From Phoma sp. XZ068 (taxonomy: Eukaryota; Ascomycota; Dothideomycetes; Pleosporales; Didymellaceae), in assembly GCA_004835665.1 (NCBI GenBank), contig RBKR01000019.1, positions 496,001 through 560,000 of the forward strand: DNA of 64,000 bases, written 5' to 3'. Below are positions 1 to 9,318 of this stretch, piece after piece. Made by a program: the position numbers and the translations under genes. The notes beneath the pieces are model-generated. The model ran no database searches. It was not told the origin of the DNA and saw only the letters and a list, made by a program, of their open reading frames with translations. Numbering within the stretch: the stretch's first letter is position 1; every line of letters begins with the position of its first letter.

Positions 1-194
1 GAAGATTAGCTGCTTAACACCCTTACAGCTGGCAACAAGATATTAGATTCTACAAGCACTTCGCCTGCTCTAATTAAGTCTTTCCAAACTGAATTGAACT
101 AGCTAGGCAGAGATTACACGATCAGAGTAAGTCAATTTCCCACTTCGCTTGACTGAAACTAAGAATACGGTTACTGTAGCCTTATCTGACTAAC

Positions 195-2192
195 ATGCCT
201 AGGCCTGTTGGTATTCCTAGCTGGCGCGAGTACAACCTCTTCGACCTAGCCTTGGAAGAGGACGTTAAGAATTGGAACCTCGTAGTTGATCGTCCGCAGG
301 GCACGAAAGACCTATGTTGGGCCGATTCGCTTAAGTTCTTTGTATACGACTTTACGGTTACTCCTACCTCCTGGCCTCTAGCCTTTACTTACCTTCTTGA
401 CAATGTAGTCGGCTAGCTTATTGATATGAGCAAGGCGGGACACATTGAACTGAACGTTTTGGGCAAGCGCTGGCTAAACACCTTTAACAACACTGGACAA
501 TTGCTGAAGGCTAGACGCCCGCTGGGCGACCCATACCTCATCGGTGGTAAGATTGCAGTGGCTAATGACGGAGCTCAGTTGCTGTGTGGGGCCAACTTTT
601 ACAAGTTGCCAAAGGCCGGGTCCACCCCAAAGGATTGGTTCTGGCTACTACCTGAGACCGAGAAAGGTCGACTGAGGGCATCTTCTCTCGATCCCCAGGG
701 AGATGCGGCACCAGCTTCACAGACGTTCAAGTACGAAGCCCTCAACGAAGCACAATGCGCGCAGAATGCGCAACCCAACGGCCAGATCTTCGAGGACGAT
801 TCCCGCGAGCCCAACAAAGCCCTTCAGGTCTCATACTTGGACAAGACGGCGCTACCCACAAAGATCAGACCAGTACAAGCCAAGGTAGTTGTTAGGAAGC
901 CTGACAGCCCTGAGCAAAAGGCCGACCTAGAAGACATTTGGACGGACAAAGAAGACGGCGACTCGGTTCAGGACAAAGTAGGCATCATTGCGTTTGCTCT
1001 CAAGACCCCAGACGTGACAAGGCTGTCAAAGCTGAACAAGTTGACTGAATACGACTTGAAGAGGTACAAAGACAAGGTTGCTCAAACTGTCAAGAAGCTG
1101 AAGAAGAGGAGGGAGAGTGCAGGGAAACACGAGGCGGATGAGGAAAAGAAAGAAACAGAGTTGAACAAGAGCAAACACACGCCGAGCAAGCCAGGTGGCC
1201 AGGCTACGCGTTTTCGCGCCCTCACTCTCAGCTCCGACGAAGGGAGCACTCGCTCTTCGTCACCGCCTAGTCCGCAGACTACTGGCAGCGAGACGAGTGC
1301 CGTTCCTCTAATTCAGAACATTCAGTCGTATGAAGATCGATTGGCTCGGGTGTGTGCGACCACCACCACTTTTGTCCATATCAACCGCGACTTGCTGTTC
1401 AATGCGCTCGACATCATCGAGGCCCACGTCCAGGGAATAGGTGGCGACTCCGGGAAGGACAAGAACCGCAAAACTGACCTGCACAGCTTCATTAAGATGA
1501 TCAAGCGAAGCAACCAGAACTACGCGTGTGAAATGATGGCTTCTCTCGATAGGTTCGTAGATGTTCTCGCCAACTCCGCTTACGATGTCGACGGCATCTT
1601 CGAACGCAACACTGCCGATGAGGCCTACAAGTGGTTCGCGTCTAACACAGTCCGCGACAAGTTGCCCAAGAGTATGGACGTCATTCATGACGCTGTCACG
1701 GTTTGGTCCACCAAAGTAGCTGACTACCCCGTAAAGGGATCTTACAAGAAGACCGTTGAGTACCAGCAGTTGGCAAAGGGGCACCTTCGCAAGTTCAAGG
1801 GCGAGCCGTTTTACCGAAGACGTGCTAAAGACAATATCAATCGGTACGAGACCGACGTCGAGAGCTCAGACGACGAAGGCAACGATGCAGACGATGAAGA
1901 CGATTACGATTTGTTCAACTCGGGTTCTGTGACCAGCACGAGAGGTAAGAAAGGAAAAGGCAAGCAGGGTGAAGAGAAGGATTCCTCAGAGGAGTTGAGT
2001 GAATACGATTCGGAAGAGGTTACCAGAAAGTCCAAGCGAAACCCAGGTCATCCGCGCAAGCGTATGGCTGAGCAGAGAAACAGCAACGATGAAGATGAGA
2101 GCCAGTATAGTCGTGGCAAGCGAGCAAAGCCAGCGAGTGAAGAGTTACCAGGTGCTACTGCCGCTACCGCCATCAAGCTCGAATCGATTTGA
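195..2192 (+). CDS. hypothetical acidic protein, 5' end damaged or cut by the window edge
   Basis: I do not recognise the family. A long open frame from 426 to 2192 gives about 590 residues: a globular N-terminal part (IELNVLGKRWLNTF), a lysine-rich coiled stretch, a helical middle part, then a disordered acidic and basic tail (SSDDEG, DDEDDYD, RGKRAKP) that suggests a nuclear protein. The frame from 195 to 341 joins it in phase if 342-416 is removed as a 75-nt intron (GTATAC...GGCTAG, weak donor), giving SLKFF-LIDMSK. A further canonical intron (127-179, GTAAGT...CTGTAG) joins it to an upstream frame that reads like protein but has TAG codons at 7-9 and 100-102. The true start is therefore uncertain: the gene may start at 195 or 426, or be a damaged copy. 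Exon structure is inferred. Confidence 0.45.
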
Positions 2193-2916
2193 GACTCGAC
2201 GGAGCGGAAGCCGCGACTTCCATCTGGACAAGTGTCTACACATTCGAATAAGCAAGGAAACAACATCTACGCCGCTCTTGGTGGAGGTAAAGTATAGTCC
2301 GTAGACAATAAAGTCTAAACTATTGTTGGCTCCAATCAAATGTGCCGCGATGTTTCCAAGTAGAGACTGTTGTTAGTTGCCTACAAGTTGACCAAACAGG
2401 ATTAAACATTGGCGTGACAGGTATTGTAGTCGGGAAGCATCAACAGACCCTTTCAATCATCTCTGTCGTAAGATGTGTCGGTGCCGTATTGATCGACATC
2501 ATTAAGAAGGGGACTAGGCCACGGTCGCAATTTCATACCGATGTTCCTATCTTGAGACTGCAGTAAGATGCCTACAAGTTAACCAAACAGGATTAAATTC
2601 CGACGTGACAGATATTGTAGTCGGCAAGCATTAACATACCCCTTCAACCGTCTCTATTGTAAGATGTGTCGGTGTTCGCATTGACCAAAGTCCCCGGGGA
2701 CCTAACAATGCCGTTGTCACGAAGCTAAGCCCTAGCCGACCTTCTATGACACTGACATCGGCTAAATTCGTGCAAGCATTACTCAGCCACTAAGTGCTCA
2801 ATTGGTCGTGAGTTCTCCACTGCGGAACAACACATGTGAGAACAACTTCAGCCTCAACGCAGTCATTTGTGAGCAATATATTTTCAATAGTTTTTAAGAA
2901 TGTCATCGAAGAAATA
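2193..2916. other. intergenic stretch with a decayed tandem duplication
   Basis: No gene is visible between the left-edge gene and the tRNA. The part from about 2350 to 2685 is a diverged tandem duplication, listed separately. The rest shows nothing I can name. Confidence 0.6.
2350..2685. repeat. diverged tandem duplication, period 191 bp
   Basis: Two adjacent copies start near 2350 (GATGTTTCCAAG) and 2541 (GATGTTCCTATC). They share blocks such as GCCTACAAGTT, ACCAAACAGGATTAAA, TATTGTAGTCGG and TAAGATGTGTCGGTG at a constant offset of 191 bp. Many differences between the copies are C/T or G/A changes. It has no coding capacity and no terminal repeats typical of a transposon, so it could be a remnant of one or a simple local duplication. 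Confidence 0.7.
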
Positions 2917-3045
2917 GCCCGGCTGGCACAATTGTAAGACCACTCCGTTCAACGAAGATACTCGGGCAGAATATTAACAAAGTTTCAGGGTTAGCGCGTG
3001 AGACTTTTAATCTCAAGGCTCAGGGTTCGAGTCCCTGGTCGGGCG
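2917..3045 (+). tRNA. tRNA-Lys(UUU), interrupted in the D-loop by a 55-bp intron-like insert
   Basis: The acceptor strand GCCCGGC (2917-2923) pairs with GTCGGGC (3038-3044) with one G-U pair; the discriminator is G3045. The anticodon arm 2999-3015 has a perfect 5-bp stem (TGAGA/TCTCA) around the loop CTTTTAA, anticodon TTT at 3006-3008, so lysine. The T-arm is CAGGG TTCGAGT CCCTG (3021-3037). The gene is only complete if 2934-2988 is removed, which joins CACAATT to GGTTAGC and restores a normal D-loop with the GG pair. The mature form would be 74 nt. The D-stem then has one A-C mismatch (position 12-23). Pol III signals remain: A box TGGCACAATTG at 2924-2934 (its last G is the first base of the insert) and B box GGTTCGAGTCC at 3024-3034. 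There is no intron at the usual site after the anticodon. It could also be a disabled gene. Confidence 0.85.
2934..2988 (+). other. spliceosomal-type intron inside the tRNA-Lys D-loop
   Basis: These 55 bp start GTAAGAC, end AGTTTCAG and contain TATTAAC just upstream of the 3' end, which fits a fungal donor, branch site and acceptor. The length lies within the 46-60 nt typical of protein-gene introns in this window. The insert sits between tRNA positions 17 and 18. The boundary is ambiguous by one base (a G at each end), but only the GT-AG placement matches a spliceosomal intron. Confidence 0.75.
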
Positions 3046-3048
3046 GTC

Positions 3049-3053
3049 TTTTT
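3049..3053 (+). terminator. Pol III terminator of the tRNA-Lys gene
   Basis: A run of five T residues lies three bases after the tRNA discriminator base, the usual position for RNA polymerase III termination. Confidence 0.7.
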
Positions 3054-3328
3054 GCTGTTCTGATTGCCATAGTATGGACAGAGCTTTGTGAAGTGTCGCA
3101 CGCCGAACGATTGTTTTTGCATTTGTTGTGGCCAAACGGGTGTTATTCAAGACGCCTGTGCTGGCAGCTGAGTACTACACATCGCTTTGTCTCAAGGTCT
3201 CAAAAGGTTTGTAGTAATGCAGTCGCTTTCATTTTGCTTGCTTGGCTACATAACAAGGACGTTGCGCGTAAGATCTCGTTTCACATATATACCATCATCG
3301 GTCACTATTCGTGGTTTTCAACATGCTT

Positions 3329-4977
3329 CTAGTCCAGCTGGGGCTCGGCGACCTGACCAGCAACGAGCGCGATGAGCGCGGCACCAACACCAGAACCGTC
3401 CTTTGCAATACCAATGCGGACGTGCTTGTCGCCGTTCTCGCCAATCTCGGGAACCGCGCGGAGAGCCTCCCTGATTTGCTCCTCAAAGTCGGGATAGAAT
3501 TCAACGAGCGAACCGTCAACACCAACGTCGACGACGTTGTCCTCGTTAACCTTAGCCTCGGATGCGGCGCTCTTTGACTTCTCCAGACGCCCGGTGTTGA
3601 TAATGATGGCACCAATAGCGACAGCGGACAGACGAGCAGCGCGACGGCCAACGGCGGCAGCAATCGTCTTGACCGCCTCTGCGTCCTCGGTGCTGGCAGC
3701 TGAGATGCCAAAGTCCTTGTCCAGTGTTTGCCTGATTACACGGTGGCCTACGCTGTTGTCTCCAGCGCAGATGGACAGGAAACTTGTGTCAACACCCCAC
3801 TGCTTGAATATCGCGCTGTCGCTGGCGATCTGGGTGGTGCTGTGAATGTCGTTTGAGGAGGAGTTGTCGTCCTGGAAAAGAGGAACCTTGGGGTCCTTGA
3901 TCAGCTTGACGAGAGCAAGACGGAGAAGTTCACCCAAGAACATGCCCGAGACGCGCTTCTCGAACATCTGGATACCGGGGTTGACAGACTTCTCGTCGAG
4001 CTCAATATCGTAGGGTGTGTTAGGTAGTGTGCGGAGGGAGTTGTCGAACGAACCCCACTCGGTGTTGACAATCATCTCGCCAGTCGACTTGTCAAACTCT
4101 CCTACGTTCTTAGCCTTTGTGAGTTTGGTAACCTTGTCCAGCTTCTCGACGTAGGCACCGTTGGTACCGGTTCCGAAAATAGCTCCGAGCAATGTACCGG
4201 TCTTGCCTGGTGAGGCATACGAGCGAGCCATGAGCGTTCCAACGGTGTCGTTGACCAACGCAGCGACCTTGACGGGCAGGTGAAGCTCGTCAATTTCAGC
4301 TTGCAGCAGGGCGCATACGTCCTTGCCAACTGCATCCTGGATGTCAAAGCCTTTGGTCCAGCGCATAAGCAGGCCCTTGTTGATGCCGACCTGGTTCACA
4401 GGGAAAGAGAATGTGAAACCCAAGTTGAAGACCTCCTCTGCCTTCTCGCCAGTCTGTCGGCGCTTGAGTGTGAAAGCGTAGTGTTCCTCGTGATGCACTT
4501 GGAGGAACTTTTCGATCTGCTTGGCGAGGAAAGAGAAGAGCTCCTTCGCTGTCTTCGCGGTCATGAGCTCCTGGGGAACGGCGACCTTGCTCTGGGTGAG
4601 GGAGAAGGTGGTGTTGCCGTGCAGCTGGATGGAACAGACACGGAAGTTGGTACCACCCAAGTCGACGGCCATATACAGACCCTGTATGCGCAGTCAGCCT
4701 CCTTGTCCTCTTATGCAAGTCTTAGTGGTGGTCGCGTGCCTTCTCAGTGCCATTGGGTACAGCAGTAACGTAGGTAGGGATCTGGCTAAGCTCGGTGCCA
4801 TCCTGTTGCAGGCCCTCGTCTGCACGTTGTCAGCCTCAGTTGCCCACTATATCACTACCGTGTCTTGTGTGTGCGCGTACCCATCTCCCTGATGAACTCC
4901 TTCACAGCCTTGTTCACACCATCGTTGCTGAAGTCGAACTCCGCGGCGACCCGCTTTGCCTGGTCGGCAAGAGCCAT
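3329..4977 (-). CDS. glucokinase (hexokinase family)
   Basis: Phosphorylates glucose at the start of cytosolic glycolysis. Exons, in coding order: 4977-4881, 4819-4740, 4681-3329; 508 residues, the normal size for a fungal hexokinase or glucokinase. The start chosen is ATG 4977 (MALADQAKRVAAEF). Visible family motifs: the phosphate loop VDLGGTNFRV from about residue 65, FTFSFPVNQ, LVNDTVGTLMA with the catalytic Asp, FGTGTNGAY, and a C-terminal GSGVGAALIA. The middle exon carries DGTELSQIPTYV and the family peptide PNGTEKG. Glucokinase rather than hexokinase is my call from overall wording. Intron 2 (4739-4682) has a GC donor (AAG|GCACGC) and an ordinary CAG acceptor; using a nearby GT would delete PNGTEKG. 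The reading frame stays open for another 122 codons upstream to 5343. Confidence 0.93.
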
Positions 4978-6682
4978 GCTGCGCTTGGGATGGGTGTTGA
5001 AGGTGCCTTGAAACTCGACGGTCTGCTCAGGCTTTGGGCAGATCTGGGGCTCGTGGAAGAGTATGGGGTTGCGGAGGGTGATGTCTGGGGAGCTGATGTG
5101 CCAATGCTGGTCTTTAGTAACGAAGCGCAGGACCGTGTGAGGGAAGTGGGGTGCAAAGACTTGGAAGAAAAGCGCTAGTAGGACAATGATGGCACCGATC
5201 ACTGTGTGGGTCGCAAAGGAGGCTCGGCCAGGGTTACGACGGGGAGGACTCCAGTTCGATTGGGGCCTCTCGGGCGAGGTGGTGGCTTTAAATGGGCTTG
5301 CAGGCGCGCTGTACCTCCTGAGGTGTCTGTTGACGGACATCACCCCGCTTTGTTTGGTAGACAGCTATGACGTGAGGGGTAAGCTCGAGCTTGGGGCAGC
5401 CCTCACTCAGTTCATGCATGCAGCCAACAGCAACGCCGTGCGAGCCAACTCGTTGAGGAACGGGCGGGAGACGTTGAGCCTCGCAATTGGAACGAGCCGT
5501 GTTCCTTTTGGGAGGTGTTGTTTACAACTGCACTACGCTAGCGGACTTGAGACGAGGGGCTGGTCCATCCGAGCGCAAGGCAAAGCTTCATCGCTCGTGC
5601 GCAGCACCCATCAGACCCTCACCAACCTCGAAATCGATTTCAAGATGATTCGAGCCGCACATGTCGGTCCGACACGTCCGCAAGACATCACCTTTGTGAC
5701 CTCGTTTCCATTCTCGCCTTACTGACCAAGCCACGCTCATTGGCCGATCAAATGCAGTTGTGCCTGACGGGGACCACCACAAGTCGCTGCCGTTCCAACC
5801 GTCAACCCAGATTTAGACAACCCGAAAGTGGTTTCGGCCTGCTGGGCAACAGCTTGATTTCAGTTCCTCACAAAATCGGAAAATGGTCGCTCATGAAACG
5901 GAACGGGCTGTAGGAACGCTTTGCTTTTGTTACGTGCTCAACTAAGTGTATGCATCGCTACATGGTCTGTCGCTCCTGCCTCAAGCGCTTTGCTCTGCCT
6001 CTGCCAAACCTCGTCTGCAACAACATCGCTAAGGAAATAGATGATAGTAGTGTACACTGTGTCAGTCCAAAGCCAGACGCAGCAAGATAAAGGGTGCCTC
6101 GTCGGCAAAGAACAAATGCCCAGAAACAAAAACCGCATGCATGTATCAAAACTCCTATTCGAAACAAAATCAAGCCCACCAGCAACTCATGCAGGAAACA
6201 TGATTAGCGAGTGCCAGTGCGCAGTGAAGACGACGCCGCCACAAGAACGTCTACAATATGTACGATGGTGACAAAGGAGAAAACCGAAGCAACAACCTCA
6301 TCGCCGGGTTGGTCTGTATACGTGAAATGTTCCTCCCCAGCCAAATTCTATAATCATCATTAAGTGTCCGCCGAAAGGCTTAATTAGCCATTGGCCGTTC
6401 ATGAAGCTCCTTCAACCCAGTGTGCTGTAGTCGGCAGGAGGATCTGGTGCGTATGCGTGTTCTGCGAGAAGAGAAGCCGAGTGAAAATCGAAGACGGATT
6501 GATAGTTGACACCAAAGTGTGCGTCCGTGAAGGTATTCAGTATACCGTTGGAAAGCCGGCCAGCCTCCAAATACAATAGATAGTTTCGTCAAAGTGTCGC
6601 CGAATCGAGAACGCTGTCCATGCAAAGTCCGAACATACTCCAAACCGATCGCCGCAAATGTGAATCGATAACATCTCCGTCT
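4978..6682. other. intergenic, upstream of glucokinase and downstream of the reductase-like gene
   Basis: Holds the glucokinase promoter and the 3' side of the next gene. The minus strand from 5343 to 4978 is open in frame with glucokinase and includes a hydrophobic run (VIGAIIVLLALFF); see findings. The plus-strand frame 5186-5725 is its opposite-strand shadow. From 5726 to 6682 I see no gene. Confidence 0.5.
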
Positions 6683-9318
6683 CTACCGGACGCCGAGCGG
6701 AGGACGGTGTCCTAGGCTGCTCTGGCTGCTGTGCGCCGAGTTTTCTTCAGTGGAATTACTACCCGCGCTAGCGCTTGCGGATCCAGTCAGACTTCGAACA
6801 TTTGGACGGGACTTGGGCGGGTAAAGAGTGCTCACCCCAGCGTGTTGCTCAATTTGTTGTGGCGCGAGGGGGACGGGCTGTCTCATGCCAGGAGGTGACG
6901 GCCGTCCATTGGGCCCATTGCGAGGCATACCGTTCGGTGGCATCATTCCGTTAGGAGCCATTCCGTTTGGTGGCATGCCGTTGGGTGCGTAGCCGTTAGG
7001 AGGGGAAGGTCGGCCCATTGGTCGAGGGCCAGGGCTGAGAGGGTTGCCCGGCGACTGGCTTGTACGGCGGCTCATCGAAGGATAACCACCGTAGTTACCA
7101 CCTCCTTGCATTTCGTCTAGACGCGACGCAGTCAGTGAGTTCGTTCGCGATTGAGCGCCCATAGCGCCACGATCGACATCGGCGTATCGGTTAGAGGAGT
7201 ACCCTAGCAGTGGGTCGTTCATGATGGAGCTGTGTAGCCCAGGAATACTGTTGATCATCGTCGCACTGCCTCGATTGTTCTTATTCATTCCAGGGCGTGA
7301 AAATGGGTTTCTCGAGCGACCTTGAGGGGGCATGTAGCCCATACCCTCTGGGTTGTTGCGAATTTGACCTACGCTGGGTACCTTGCGATTACGCCGCGAG
7401 GTGACGCTCATCATATCGAAGTTGTCAGGGTCGATCATCGGGCCAGGCCCGCGGCCTCCTGCCATCGGGTCGAAGAAATCATCCTCGTCATCGTCATCGT
7501 CAAATCCGTTGATAGACTGCGGTGGTGGAGGTCGTCGAACTTGACCTGGAGGACCACCGCGACGCATGCTCAGCTCTTGCTCCCTGAGCTGTATCTCACG
7601 CTGCCTGATCATCAACTCCCGCTCCCGAAGAGAAAGGTTGTTTGACGAAGCTGCGCCATTCTCGTACTGGCCGTTAGGTGCACCACCCTCAACCATGTCA
7701 TCGTACAGCATCAGATGCGAGAACTCTTCCAAGTCGTTGGCCTCGAGAGAAGGGCGACGTTGGCCGTTAGGGGCGCCGTTCATGCGTGGAGGGTAGCCGT
7801 TCATCCCTGGGGGTGGGCCACGACGCATCATGGGAGGAGCACCGGTGATTGAAGGTGCGCGGCTTCCAGGGCGAGGCCCACCCTTCATAGGACCGTTTCC
7901 GTTCATCATAGGCCCTTGTCCATTCGGGCCTCGTGGCAGAGGAGCTGACGAGAGTCTGGGAGGTGGCGGTGGGTGTTGCATGTTTTGGGCGGGTGTGGGG
8001 GTGGCACCAGCAGCTGGTCGGTTTCGGTTCACGATGTTGAGGTGGTGAAGGGTAGCGTAGAGGGTTTCGATGCGGGGGATGGCGACCTTGGCCTCAAGAG
8101 CAAGTTTGAGGGGAGACCCAAGGTATGTTTCTATCTCCATGGGACGCTTGGCCTCGAAGTCCATCCACATTGTACTGTTGGTTTCTTGTGGCTGTGTCAT
8201 TTGGCGAATTGTTGTGTCCTTGAACTCGGTAGGGAATGTGCAGCCTTGAGCAGTAGCAAGTATGAGTAGTTCGTCCAGTACTCCTGAGATGAGAGCACGA
8301 ACGCCAACTTTCTCGATGAGTTCGGCGTGGTTTGCTGTTTCAAAGATAATGCTGGCCGGGTGGAAAGCAATTGGACTGTAGCTTGTTAGTAGCCGACAAT
8401 TCAAAGCAGGTAAGGTGGTGCAACATACCCTATCATACGCTCGAATTGCTGTTGCCTTATGTTGGGTGCAACTTTGCAGTCGACTTGCCCCGAACTCAAA
8501 GTCATGGCCAGTGCTTCAGCCATATCGGACTGAATCTGTGCTGGGATGGCAGCGTTCTTGTTGGCAGGGCCAACCCAGATGTCGGTCGCTCCCTTGTGCT
8601 CGAACTCGCTGGCACCGAGTTGTGAAATCTCTGCTCCTGATACCAAAGACAAGACAACGTTTGTGGGGAAACGCTGCTCCAAGTATGATTCGACGCCCAA
8701 GCTGTGTGTGGTGTTCATAAGGATGCAGGTGTGCTGCGGGGAGACGACCGACTCGATGATGTTGGCGATATCGTATACGTCAGGGAGGGCTTTTACGCAG
8801 AGGAGAACATAGTCAAAGGGTTGTTTGGAAGAATGGGCGGCATCTTCGGGGGTTCGAACGACTGCAAGCGCTGTTAGTGCGGTGCTAGTGGCAGTGCAAG
8901 ACCTGCAGACTCACCAGAGTAGGGCTTGAAGCGCTCGTTTCCGTAGAGAGCAGACCTGGAGTGGTTGTTAGAACGGGTGGAGACGGTGGGGGACTAGGGT
9001 GGTGCTCACTTGAACGAGATGCCATACTGTGCGACGCTCTCGAATCCTGACTTCCATACGAGTGTGACGTCGCAGGCGTTGGTTGCTTGTAATCGCCATG
9101 AGAGGAACGCCGAGACGGCATTTCCGCCAACTGGCAGCTGTTAGCAGAGGCGCTTGTGCATACTGGAGGCATTCTCGGCGTGTCCGGAAACAGGGCAAGG
9201 TGCACGGGGCTGGGCGGCATGCTCGCTGCCACAGACGTGCAGGTGCAGAGAATGGCCTCGAGGGCGCGGAGGGAGACGGACCTGACAGGATGCGCAGTCT
9301 GGGGACGGCCGGAGCCAT
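6683..9318 (-). CDS. ketopantoate reductase-like (ApbA/PanE) protein with long disordered C-terminus
   Basis: Exons: 9318-9282, 9130-9010, 8955-8915, 8861-8429, 8375-6683; 774 residues. The N-terminal ~330 residues are of the ApbA/PanE type: a Rossmann start (LRILSVGGNAVSAFLSWRL), FDYVLLCVKALPD, then the C-terminal helical domain with IAFHPASIIFETANHAEL and ALISGVLDELL. In the canonical enzyme these reduce 2-dehydropantoate with NADPH. Here the nucleotide loop reads GGNAVS, not GxGxxG, so activity is not certain. The rest is disordered: proline/glycine/methionine/asparagine repeats (NGMPPNG units), a stretch of acidic residues (DDDDDEDDFFDP) and many SR motifs. Fission yeast Mug72 is the nearest relative I can name. 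ATG 9318 was chosen because MAPAVPRLRIL runs straight into the Rossmann strand. Confidence 0.85.

Noticed and set aside
5186..5725. 179-codon plus-strand frame upstream of glucokinase
   Set aside because: It overlaps the glucokinase 5' region on the other strand and has no recognisable content.
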